Assembly (NCBI RefSeq): GCF_000499385.1
Contig: NW_013654489.1
Span: forward strand, 1 to 17,464
Length of the DNA: 17,464 bases
Origin: Eimeria necatrix
Lineage: Eukaryota; Apicomplexa; Conoidasida; Eucoccidiorida; Eimeriidae
Direction: 5' to 3'
A program made the position numbers and the translations under genes. Shown here piece after piece: positions 8,465-16,911 of this stretch (the first letter of the stretch is position 1; the number at the start of each line of letters is the position of its first letter). The notes beneath the pieces were generated by a model. It searched no databases, was not told the DNA's origin, and saw only the letters and a list, made by a program, of their open reading frames with translations.

Positions 8465-9038
8465 AGACTACAGAGTGTGCCTCATGGCCTGCTAGAGCTG
8501 CTGCTGCTGCAGCTAGCTCTGCTGCAGCGGCAGCAGCTACAGCTGCTGCTGCTGCTGCTGCGTGTTAGCCCTGAGGACCCCCGAAAGTGTCTTGCTAAAA
8601 TTTTAATTATTTAAATTTTTATTCAAAATTTAGATAAAGCTGAAGGCAGCTGCAGCAGCAGCTGCAGCAGCCGAAGAACTGCTGCTGCTGCGTTGCTGCG
8701 GGGCTCTGCGGCTGCTGCCTCGCCAGCTGCATGCGAGACACCGGGCTGTCTATTGGATCTTTTTTTCGAATTTTCGAATTAAAACTCAAAATTAAATTTA
8801 ATTTACCATTTTAGACACAAAAAGGGCCCCCTGAGCAGCCCTTGTCGCCTCTTTGCTGCTGCGGGGGCCCCCGCCGACCCGCAGTACCCAGCAGGGGGCC
8901 CCGGGGGCCCCTGCTCCTTCGCTGCAGGGGGCCCCTGGGTACCCCTTTGTGGCGACAGTCCAAGCCAGGCCCTGCAGGGGCCCCCGGGGGCCCCCAGCCC
9001 TGCTTCCAGGGGCCCCCAGGGGCCCCCAGAACTGCCAA
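8236..9038. other. CAG/CTG repeats and AT-rich spacers, weak coding hints
   Basis: No firm gene. A plus-strand stretch at about 8427-8565 reads QRLQSVPHGLLELLLLQ then ALLQRQQLQLLLLLL up to GTGTTAG, a possible donor; a TGA stop lies just upstream in the same frame. An AT-rich spacer at 8597-8640 ends AAAATTTAG and may be an intron end. A second AT-rich spacer at 8760-8815 ends CATTTTAG. From 8820 on the DNA is GGGGCCCC-rich and open on both strands. Confidence 0.3.
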
Positions 9039-9314
9039 ATGGCCCTAAGGTGGGGCCTCCTGGGGGCCCTCTCGGGCTCCAGCAGCTGTGCCCTGTGGGC
9101 CTGGGTGCAGCGGCGGCGCAGCGAGGCCCTCCTGGAGGCCTTCCACAGTGCAGCTGAGGGGCCCCCGGGGGCCCCCCTGGGGGCCCCCCTGGGGGGCCCC
9201 CTGGGGGGCCCCCGCTGGGGGCCCCCCAAGCAAACCCCCCACTGTTCTACGCTGACGGAGCTGCAGCTGCTGACGAACCGGGTGGTTGTTGCTGTGGCAA
9301 AAGCTGTCTGCAGC

Positions 9315-9350
<36 letters not shown>

Positions 9351-9394
9351 CAGGAGGGGACCCGCAGCAGCAGCAGGGACACGGGAGGCTGCAG
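9039..9394 (+). CDS. Unrecognised protein with hydrophobic N-terminus (gene D), first exon
   Basis: The ATG at 9039 sits in GCCAAATGGC, a good coccidian start context. The product begins MALRWGLLGALSGSSSCALW, a plausible signal peptide or membrane anchor, then VQRRRSEALLEAFHSAAEG. A Gly/Pro linker from a GGGGCCCC block follows, then HCSTLTELQLLTNRVVVAVA and an alanine run. The frame meets TGA at 9396, but CTGCAG|GTGAGG at 9394 is a phase 2 donor. The frame can be carried forward as SLRPLYPEQEAKAAAAA if only 14 bases (9395-9408) are removed. Other frames further on are also open (next entry). I recognise no family. The minus strand is open here too, so this is a moderate call. Confidence 0.45.
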
Positions 9395-9845
9395 GTGAGG
9401 GGCTGCAGCAGCAGCTTAAGGCCCCTGTACCCAGAGCAAGAAGCCAAAGCTGCTGCAGCAGCATCTGCTGCTGCAGTGGCAGCAGAAACTGCTGCAGCTG
9501 CTGCTGTGGCAGCAGAAACTGCTGCAGCTGCTGCTGTGGACGCAGCTTCAGCAGCGCAGTTTGCTGTCGCTGGGGCAGCAGCAGCTACGGCAGCAGCAGC
9601 AGCAGCAGCAGCAAAAGAGCGCAATGTCTGTAGGAGCAGCAGAGGTTGGGGAGTTGGCTGCAGCAGTGCCTTGCTGCTGCAGACTGCTGCTGCTGCTCGC
9701 TATAGTGGCTTTCAATGTCTGCTGCAGCTGCTGCAGCTGCAGTATGTTGCTGCTGCCTTCTGTAGCTGCGGTTCATCGTGGCTGCTGCTGCTGCTGCTGC
9801 TGCTCTTTGCTGCTGCTGCTGCAGCGTGCCTCAGTAGCTGGCCTG
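9395..9845 (+). other. Downstream of gene D: alternative coding frames
   Basis: One frame continues as an alanine-rich run. A second, entered after CTGTACCCAG| at 9435, reads SKKPKLLQQHLLLQWQQKLL and on to QLQQRSLLSLGQQQLRQQ, then an internal ATG at 9622 with MSVGAAEVGELAAAVP and the hydrophobic RLLLLLAIVAFNV. I cannot decide between them or tell whether they belong to gene D. Confidence 0.3.
9476..9535. repeat. Perfect 30-base tandem duplication
   Basis: GTGGCAGCAGAAACTGCTGC plus AGCTGCTGCT occurs twice in tandem. It encodes VAAETAAAAA twice in one frame or the WQQKLLQLLL pattern in another. Confidence 0.9.
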
Positions 9846-10035
9846 AGGTGTCTAGACACCTATTTAATGCATGCAAAAGAGCCCAAAAGCAAACAAAACG
9901 AGTTTTGCTTCTCAGGTGTACATACACCTGAAAATAAGGCGTTTTGCCGCCTCTTTTGAGGTGTACGTACACCTCAGCATGGAGCCTTTAGAAACCGCTT
10001 TTTGAGTGTTTAATTTCACGCAGTGTACATACACT
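9846..10035. promoter_or_regulatory. Cluster of four GTGT/ACAC palindromes with a TGCATGCA site
   Basis: AGGTGTCTAGACACCT at 9846-9861 is a perfect palindrome. CAGGTGTA-CA-TACACCTG lies at 9913-9930. The perfect 20-base palindrome TGAGGTGTACGTACACCTCA lies at 9957-9976. AGTGTA-CA-TACACT lies at 10022-10035. TGCATGCA, a motif bound by some apicomplexan AP2 factors, is at 9868-9875. The centres are about 68, 45 and 62 bases apart. The stretch lacks CAG and G/C blocks and lies 0.7-0.9 kb upstream of the polymerase start, so a dimer-binding regulatory role is inferred. Confidence 0.45.
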
Positions 10036-10607
10036 CCAATTAGTCTGAGAAGTGCCCTCTCCAGAGGGCTGCTGCCTCTGTTGCTGCTGCTGCTGCTGCT
10101 GCTACTTTTGCTGCTGCTGCTGCTGCTGCTGCCCTCTCAGGGCACGGTTGTAACCCACGGGGCTCCCTGTGCAGCCCCTTGGGGGCCCCCTTTATGGGGG
10201 CCCCCCTGGGGGCCCCACTTATATGTGCTGCGGGGGCCCCCACAAGCTGGCAGCTCTTTTGCTGCTGCCTTTGAGGGGCTCTTGCTGCAGCAGCAAATAG
10301 CTTCGGCTGGGGGCCCCCCGCGGGCCTTTGGCGCTGCAGCTGGGTCTTGGGGGGCCCCCAGGTGACCCTGGGGGGCACTGGGGGCCCCTGTCTTGGGGGA
10401 GGCCCTGGGGGCCCCCTGCTGCATGCAAAATATGTTTTATTTTCAATATAATGTTTAATTAACAAAGTTGCTGCTGCAGGGGCCCCACAGTTGCTGCTGC
10501 TGGGGGCCCTCGCCGCCGCTCTGCCCAGTAGGGGGGCCCCCAGGTCTGGGGGCCCCTGAACTGCTGCGTTGGGCCCACAAGTACCCACTCAGGGGCCCCT
10601 GCTGCAA

Positions 10608-10638
<31 letters not shown>

Positions 10639-10733
10639 AGCTCTTCTGCGGCCTCACAACCACCTGCAGCAGCGGCAGCAGCAGCCAACAGCAGCAGCAG
10701 CTGGGGGGCCCCTCAGGGGCCCCTCGCAACAAG
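10036..10733. other. Upstream of the polymerase gene: CTG tract, GGGGCCCC blocks, AT-rich stretch
   Basis: A CTG run (10082-10130) is followed by GGGGCCCC-rich DNA with an open plus-strand frame (SQGTVVTHGAP, then GSSFAAAFEGLLLQQQIASA) up to a possible donor at 10362 (CCCCCAG|GTGACC). An AT-rich stretch at 10428-10465, with TGCATGCA at 10420-10427, ends in TTGCTGCTGCAG. These could be a short upstream exon and intron of the polymerase, or promoter and 5' leader. The minus strand is also open. Nothing here is firm. Confidence 0.3.
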
Positions 10734-10788
10734 ATGAAGAGGGCCTCGCAAGGCACGCAGTGGGGCGGTGAAACACGGGTAGCAGCAG

Positions 10789-10856
<68 letters not shown>

Positions 10857-11283
10857 TCGTCAGACGATGAGCCCGAGATAGTTGGCGTGTCTTTAACAGC
10901 AGCTTGCCTACAGCGCCCCCAAACGCCGCAGCTGCTCAAGACTGCAGCTGCTGCAGCGTTTGCCTCTGCTGCTGCTGCTTCTGCTGCTGCTGCCGCTTCG
11001 CCTCAGCAGCAGCAGCAGCAGCAGCAGCAGCGGCTGGTGCAGCAAGGCGCAGCAAATGCGTTGCAGGCAGCAAGTGTTGATGAGAGACCCCACAAAAGCG
11101 AAGCAGCGTGTTCGCAGCCAGCAGCAGCAGCAGCAGCAGCAGCAACAGCAGTAACAGCACCACTATCGACACCAACGGCAGCAGCAGCTGCAGCAGCAAC
11201 AGCAGCAGCAACAGCAGCAGTTCAGTTCGCGTTGCATTCAGCCACCAGCATCGACGCAAACATGCCAAAGAGACGGAAGGGAG

Positions 11284-11325
<42 letters not shown>

Positions 11326-11511
11326 TCTCACTGAGTGCTCACACTGTTTCACCAACAGTAAGAGAACCAGCATCAGAGCCGCACGCTGCTCTTGCTGCTG
11401 CTGCTCCTGCTGCTGCTGCTGCTGCTGCACTCACCTCAGCAGCAGCTGGAAAAGAAGAAGCAGCTGCTCCGTCCCTGCTGGCGTCAGCAGCAGCAACGGC
11501 AGAACCTCCAG

Positions 11512-11543
<32 letters not shown>

Positions 11544-11550
11544 GAACCCC

Positions 11551-11585
<35 letters not shown>

Positions 11586-12169
11586 GCAGCAGCGCCCAGT
11601 CTGACTGCAGTGGTGGTGAAGGGCTTGAGAGAACTGGCTGAGGTGTATGAACAGCAGGGAGAAACATGGAGGGCCAGCGGCTTCCGCAGAGCTGCTGCTG
11701 TTGTTGCTGCTGCATGCGGGCTCTCTGCTGCTGCTGCACTGAAGCAGGGACTGACGCGCAGCAACCTCCACCTGCTTCGGGGCCTCCCCGGAGTGGGCCC
11801 TTCTGTCTTTGCAACAATTCAGGAAATTGCTGCTAGAGGCAGCAGCAGCAGAATGGCGCTGCTGCAGCAAGACCCAGCAGCAGCAGCAGCGCAGCAGCAG
11901 CTGCAGCTCATTTTCGGCGTGGGCCCCAAGACTGCCAGGCTGCTGCACGCCAAGGGGCACACGCTCCACTCCCTCAGGCAGCAGCAGCAGCAGCTGCAGC
12001 AGCTGCAGCAGCAGCTGCAGCAGCTGCAGCAGCTGCAGCAGCTGCAGCAGACGAAGGCTGCCGGCGCTTTCAGCGGCAAGCCCGAGCCCCTGGGGCCCCT
12101 GGCCAAATTTGCTGCTGCTTCCTCGACGTCTGCAGCAGCAGCGGCAGCAGCCGGAGAAGAAGCCGCTGT

Positions 12170-12209
<40 letters not shown>

Positions 12210-12485
12210 TTTCCCCTCCGCGGCGAGCAAGCTGTGGGGCTGCGCTACGCTGAGGCCCTTAACTTGAAAATCCCTCGAGCTGAAGTGGCAGCAATTGCTG
12301 CCTTCCTGCAGCGGCTGCTGCTCCATAGCCCCTGCAGCAGCAGCAGCAGCAGCAGCAGCAGCGGCAGCAACTGCAGCAGCAGCAGCGGCAGCGGCGTCAG
12401 CAACTGCAGCAGCAACGGCGGAGATGCAAGCACTGGCTGCCTTTGCTGCCGTTGCTGTGGAACCTCATGCGCCAGCTACTTCAGC

Positions 12486-12530
<45 letters not shown>

Positions 12531-12867
12531 CCTGAGTTTTTGCTGGAGATAATGGAAGTGATTTGCTGCGGCAGCTACAGAAGAGGCCGCAGCGAATGCG
12601 GAGATATAGATATGCTGCTGATTAAAGGAGACAGCTGCAAAGACCCTAAAATCATATTCAAGTGAGCTGCAGGGTTTAGGGTTTAGGGTTTAGGGTTTAG
12701 GGTTTAGGGTTTAGGGTTTAGGTCTTTTAGCCGGGGGTTTAGGGCTTCGAGCATGGCAGCTGGGGCCTGCAGGCAACACTGAGGGAATTGCTGCTGCTTC
12801 TTCCTCCCTTGCTGCTTCTGATTGGGTTTGCTGCTGCTGCAGTGCTGCTAACGGTATTTGCCGCAGC

Positions 12868-12902
<35 letters not shown>

Positions 12903-13021
12903 TTTCTGCTGTCGGGCTGGCAGTGGCGCGCTGCCGCTTGCTGCTGTAATGTCAGTGCGTCCATTATCTGGCTGCATGATCGTGTTAAGTCGCTGCTGCT
13001 GCCGCTGCTGCTGCTGATGGC

Positions 13022-13065
<44 letters not shown>

Positions 13066-13265
13066 GCAGAGTGGTTGAGCTGCTGCGGCGGCATGGCCTC
13101 ATTGTGCAAGACCTGCAGTACAAAAAGATGCACAAGGAGGGCTCCTCAGCGAGCGACGCAGCAGCAGCAGCTGCAGCAGCAGACACAGCAGCAGCAGCAG
13201 CAGCAGCCGCAGCAAGTGACACCGACGAAGGCTCAGACAGTAGCGTTGGGGATCCTCCGATGCCC

Positions 13266-13303
<38 letters not shown>

Positions 13304-13380
13304 CCGTGTCATTCCTCTCACAGGCAAGCTGAAAGGAACGTGTGAGGGCTACTTTGGCTTCTGCTGCTGGCCGCCTTGGC

Positions 13381-13411
<31 letters not shown>

Positions 13412-14018
13412 GAGCTTTGGGGGGCCCCCGCGGTGCGCTGCAGCAGCAGCAGGCCTGGCGTTCTGCAGCGCAGCAGCAGCAGGCTGCCCCTGCTGCGCCC
13501 GCGCCTGGCAGGGGCCCCTCAGCCCCCGCAGAATTGACTTAAAAACTTATCCTGAAAGCATGAGGGGCCCCTCTTTGCTTTACTTCACTGGCAGTTCTGT
13601 CTTCAACAGAAGCTGCCGCTGCTGGGCCAAAAAACAGGGCTTTTCCCTCGACGACAGGGGCCTCTACGTCCTCCAGGGGGGCCCCCGGGGGGCCCCCCCG
13701 GGGGCCCCCCACGGGGCCTCCATAGGGGCCCCCGTAGGGGCCCCCGGGGGGGCCCCCGGGGGGGCCCCCCCGGGGGCCTCCCCAGGGGCCGCCGCGGGGG
13801 GCCCCCAGGGGGCCCCCTTGGGGGCCCTCCGAGGGGGGCCCCTGGGGGGCCCCCGGGGGCAGGGGGGCCTCCTGGGGGCCCCCCTTGTGGAGGGTTTAGT
13901 ACCCTGTGCTGCAGAAGAGGATATACTGGAAGTCTTGGGTCTGTACCCTGCGAAGCCCCACGAAAGGGAGGGCCCCGCGCAGCCAAAGGCCTTTTTGCTG
14001 CTGCGGGGGGCCCCCTAG
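10734..14018 (+). CDS. DNA polymerase family X (lambda/beta-like)
   Basis: Nuclear gap-filling repair polymerase. Exons 10734-12661 and 13070-14018 are joined in phase 2 and give FK|VVELLRRHG, where the family has this helix. The product is 958 residues; known Pol lambda is near 575. The start is the first ATG of the frame (CAACAAGATGAAG). Residues 1-289 are low complexity with an acidic SSDDEPEIVGVSL; no BRCT domain is seen. The 8-kDa domain runs about 290-375 (GETWRASGFRRAA, HhH LPGVGPSVFATIQEI), and the second HhH is LIFGVGPKTARLLHAKG (392-408). The palm has CGSYRRGRSECGDIDMLLI with Asp624 and Asp626, and RRIDLKTYP with Asp799. YFTG is at 814-817, followed by FNRSCRCWAKKQGFSLDD, and the thumb ends EEDILEVLGLYPAKPHERE. 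FNRS and the ending favour Pol lambda. All three metal-binding Asp are present, but the lyase Lys is Thr361. Poly-Q/A/S runs and a Gly/Pro block interrupt the fold. Confidence 0.93.
12662..13069 (+). other. DNA polymerase intron with telomere-like array
   Basis: The donor is TTCAA|GTGAGC and the acceptor GCTGCGCAG|AGTGG, phase 2. The join restores the family's helix after the first metal-binding motif. The intron carries the telomere-like array near its 5' end and a (CTG)n tract (about 13024-13065) running into the acceptor. Confidence 0.85.
12672..12745. repeat. Telomere-like (GGGTTTA)7 array in the polymerase intron
   Basis: Seven GGGTTTA units at 12672-12721, starting 10 bases after the splice donor, and a degenerate outlier GGGGGTTTAGGG at 12733-12744. 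This is the longest of the four telomere-like arrays in the window. Confidence 0.95.
13676..13890. repeat. GGGGCCCC block encoding a Gly/Pro/Ala insert in the polymerase thumb
   Basis: About 215 bases of GGGGCCCC-type blocks, in frame with the polymerase. They lie between the helix that follows YFTGS and the C-terminal EEDILEVLGL motif. Confidence 0.85.
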
Positions 14019-14086
14019 CCCCAGGCTGGGGGCCCCCCAACAGGCCCGGGGGGCCCCCCAGCGAGTCGCAGCAACTCGCTGCTTGC

Positions 14087-14158
14087 TGCTGCGGCTGCTG
14101 CTGCAGCAGCTGCTGCGGCTGCTGCTGCAGCAGCTGCTGCGGCTGCTGCTGCTGCAGC
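14087..14158. repeat. 24-base tandem repeat, three units
   Basis: Units of TGCTGCGGCTGCTGCTGCAG plus CAGC at 14087-14110, 14111-14134 and 14135-14158; the last differs by one substitution. It lies just past the polymerase stop. Confidence 0.85.
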
Positions 14159-14746
14159 ACAAGGCCTTGGGGCCAATCTGGGGCCCCTTAAATGCCCTAG
14201 AATGGGGGCCTCTGAGGGGGCCCCCAGAGTCATTTTCTATTTTTTTGTTTATCTCTCTCAACTTTTTCTTTTTTTAGTTTTTTTGTTTCCGTTTTTTCCT
14301 TTTGTGTGTCTTCTTTCTCTCCCTCGCTGCAGCTGCTGCTGCAGCGGCTGCTGCTGCAGCGGCTGCTGCTGCGCAGCTCCGGCCTACACCCTAGTTACTG
14401 GCAAAAATGGGGCCCCACAAATGTTGTGGGGCCCCCCAGGGGCCCCACAACATCTGTGGGGGCCCCCCGGGGCCCCAGAAAGGCCTGTGGGGCCCCGCCG
14501 GGGCCCCCTGCTGCAGCAGCAGCGTAAAGGGGGGGCCCCCCAGGGCCCCTAGGCCCTTGGGGCCCTAGAGCATGGGGGCCATGGGGGCCCCTAAGGGCCC
14601 TCGGGGCCCCCAGAGTTTAGGGGCCCCGGGGGCCCCAGGGGCCCCAGGGGCCCCACGGCCAACTAGAGGCCCTGGGGGCCCTAAAGGCTTGAAGTGGCTT
14701 AAAGACTATCGGCCTGAGGATTCAGCCAAAGTCTTTCTTTGCTGCT

Positions 14747-14789
<43 letters not shown>

Positions 14790-14796
14790 AAGCTAG
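14159..14796 (+). other. Pyrimidine tract and GGGGCCCC hairpins, possible plus-strand exons
   Basis: A T/C-rich run (14234-14332) ends in CCTCGCTGCAG|, a textbook 3' splice site on the plus strand. The following frame reads LLLQRLLLQRLLLRSSGLH then SYWQKWGPTNVVGPPRGP, and stops at 14527. A second plus-strand frame from ATG 14572 gives a collagen-like GAP repeat, then GLKWLKDYRPEDSAKVFLCC and an alanine run, up to GCTGCT|GTAAGC at 14790. Whether these belong to one gene is unclear. No function can be assigned. Confidence 0.35.
14409..14435. repeat. Perfect inverted repeat, 12-base arms
   Basis: GGGGCCCCACAA, the spacer ATG, then TTGTGGGGCCCC. A third partial copy (GGGGCCCCACAACATCTGTG) follows within 15 bases, so this short region can fold in several ways. 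Confidence 0.85.
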
Positions 14797-14888
14797 TTGC
14801 CGCTAGGCGCAGCAGCAGGCCCTCCTTGTCTGGAGGCTGCAGCAGTAAGGTCCAGCAGCTGTCTCAGCTGAGCCGTTGCCCTGCCGCG

Positions 14889-14931
<43 letters not shown>

Positions 14932-15237
14932 GCAGCTGGAGGCGCAGCAGCAGGCACTTGGCCTGAAACAGGCCCCGAGTGGAGGCCCCCCAAAGCGGGC
15001 TGCTGCTACGAGCAGCAGCAAAGTTCGCAGTTGCTGCAGAGACCCTTGCAAGCAATTTTCTCGTAGGGGCCCCCTCAGGTTTTCTTGCCTGGTGGGGCCC
15101 CACAGCGGGGCCAGCAGCAGCAGCAGCAGCACAGCAGCAGCAGCTCAGCAGCAGCAGCACAGCAGCAGCCACAGTGCTAGTTGTGTCTTAAGGACATAGA
15201 AGGGCTGCAGTTTCCCAGCAAAACCTTCCCACAGGCG

Positions 15238-15284
<47 letters not shown>

Positions 15285-15390
15285 TAGAAGCACGGCCACG
15301 GCAGCAGCGCGGCAGCAGCAGCGCGGCAGCAGCAGCGCGGCAGCAGCAAAGTAGCAGCCCGGTGAAGCGAGGGCAGCAGCAGCTGGGCCT
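14793..15390 (-). CDS. Minus-strand coding segments, exon structure unresolved (gene G)
   Basis: Two stretches look clearly protein-coding on the minus strand. The first, open from 15390 to 15148, contains RGRASTAAAA and then DRLWEGFAGKLQPFYVLKTQ and LALWLLL. The last ends at TAG 14795-14793 and reads RRGRATAQLRQLLDLTAAAS then RQGGPAAAPSGN. Between them, several frames are open (LQGSLQQLRTLLLLVAAAR in one, TRGLFQAKCLLLRLQLR in another), so one or two introns are likely. A short telomere-like array sits just upstream at 15403-15417, followed on this strand by candidate acceptors CCCTAG and GCCCAG. I recognise no family. Membership of one gene is inferred from strand and proximity. Confidence 0.4.
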
Positions 15391-15402
15391 CTAGGGGTCC
15401 CC

Positions 15403-15417
15403 AAACCCTAAACCCTT
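15403..15417. repeat. Short telomere-like array (AAACCCT)2
   Basis: AAACCCTAAACCCTTGAGGG on the plus strand: two units plus partial continuation. It lies a few bases upstream, in minus-strand orientation, of the likely 5' border of the gene G exon. Confidence 0.85.
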
Positions 15418-15506
15418 GAGGGTTTTCCGCGACTCCAAGCAGCACTGCAGCACCCCACAGCAGCTGCTACAGCAGCAGCAGCAAGTGCAGCAACTAAGGA
15501 CCCCAG

Positions 15507-15601
15507 ATGGGGGGTTTTGTGTGCAGCAGCAGCGCTTTCTGTGTCTTCCGCTGCTGTGTCTTTGGAGGCCCCTGGGCCGCAGCGCTTTGCCTAGGCAGCT
15601 C

Positions 15602-15634
<33 letters not shown>

Positions 15635-15944
15635 GCGGCTGCTGCTGCTGCTGCGCGCCTTCGGGGCGGCCGCACGCAGCGAAAAGTCGAGGCGGCAGCA
15701 GCGGCAGCAGCGCCAATGTCACCAGCAGCAGCAGCCGCAGGGGCCTCGGCAGGAGCAGAAGCAGCAGCAACACAAGCTGCAAAGTAAGGCGGAGCAGCAA
15801 CAGCAGCAGCAGCAACAGCAGCAGCAACAGCAGCACCACCGGCATGAACACCAGCAGCACCAGCAAGATCTGTTCCGGGGTCTCGTGAGCGGCACCCACT
15901 TGCCGCGTCTGGAAGCCCCCGTTTTTGCGTTTGTTTTAGTTTAA
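15507..15944 (+). CDS. Small Q/H-rich protein with N-terminal signal anchor
   Basis: A single open frame of 145 codons from ATG 15507 to TAA 15944. The N-terminus carries a long hydrophobic stretch (GPWAAALCLGSSLLLVLLLL and the leucines that follow) ending LRAFGAAARSEKSRR, which reads as a signal peptide or type II anchor with a small-residue cleavage-like site. The rest is hydrophilic and Gln/His-rich: RQQRQQRQCHQQQQPQGP, EQKQQQHKLQSKAEQQQQ, HHRHEHQQHQQDLFRG, ending LPRLEAPVFAFVLV. AATAAA at 15948 could be a poly(A) signal. I recognise no family; a secreted or surface protein is an inference. Caveats: CTG and CAG runs give leucine and glutamine automatically, and GCAAA|GTAAGG at 15785 could be a donor in another frame. 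Confidence 0.45.
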
Positions 15945-16006
15945 TTTAATAAAAAGAGACACAATTTTAGCCAGATTTCAAAATAACTAGAAATTTATTG
16001 CTGCAG

Positions 16007-16596
16007 GAGCAGCGGCTACGGGCAGCGCCGCCGCCGCCGAAGCAGCAGCAGCAGTTGCTGCTGCTGCTGCAGGAGCAGGTCGCCTAGAGCCCGTGGACCA
16101 CTGGGAGAGGCCGCACGAACTAAATGTGTTCCTTTATGTGCCCTCAGTTTGTTTTTTAAAATAAAGTTTATCATTTTGAGGCTCATAAGAAGAGGGGAAC
16201 CCGTAAGGTGCGTTTGGAAGCTGCTGCTCTTGCAGTATTCGTTGCTGGGGGTCGGCCCTGCTACAGCCGCAGCAGCAGCAGCAGCAGCAGCAGCAGCGGC
16301 TGCAGCAGCAGATCCTTTACCCACTTCCGCAGGGCCCCTGAGTTCCCCAAGACTGAAACCTTTAGCTAGGAAGCCGAGGCGGCGGCCAGAGTGTACAGCA
16401 GCGGCTGCAGCAGCAGCGACTAGCGCGGCAGCAGAAGCAGCAGCAGCTGCTGGAGCCGCACGACCCGCAGCAGCAGCGGCAGCAGCAGCAGCGCCCTCCG
16501 CTGCTGCTGGTGTTCATGCCGCACTCTTCAGCTCATTTGCGCAGCTTCTTGACCGGGAAGATCCGCCGCAGCAGCGCTAGCCGCTCGCAACGAGCT

Positions 16597-16646
<50 letters not shown>

Positions 16647-16704
16647 CTGTGCAGCGCAGTGTCTTCCCAGCCGCGTGGTGGCCCTGCAGCAGCCCTCATT
16701 TTAA
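16007..16704 (+). CDS. Unrecognised plus-strand gene, last two exons (gene E)
   Basis: Exon 16007-16146 follows TTTATTGCTGCAG and reads AATGSAAAAEAAAAVAAAAA then RLEPVDHWERPHELNVFLYV and PS. The second exon, 16366-16704, follows GAAACCTTTAG and reads LGSRGGGQSVQQRLQQQRLA, KQQQLLEPHDPQQQRQQQ, RPPLLLVFMPHSSAHLRSFL, TGKIRRSSASRSQRAA, an alanine run, and CLPSRVVALQQPSF, ending at TAA 16702-16704. The exons join in phase 0, but the first donor (TCA|GTTTGT) is weak. A serine-frame exon running to CCC|GTAAGG at 16203 is the main alternative. The upstream start is not identified, and I recognise no domain. Confidence 0.45.
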
Positions 16705-16847
16705 ATGGGAAGGCAGGTCGCTGCCTCGTTTGTGTCTGCTGCTGAGGCCTTGGGAGCGCGCCCGCAGCAGCAGCAACAGCAGCTGCTGCAGCTGCTGCAG
16801 CTGCTGCAGCAGGGACGGACTCGACTTGCTGCTGCGGACCTGTGAAG

Positions 16848-16872
16848 ATGCCTTCTCGCCCGAAGCACTCTC

Positions 16873-16911
<39 letters not shown>

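Noticed and set aside
8798..9382. 194-codon minus-strand frame
   Set aside because: Mostly Gly/Pro/Arg from GGGGCCCC blocks and the complement of gene D, which has a better start context and a plausible N-terminal hydrophobic segment. Not fully excluded.
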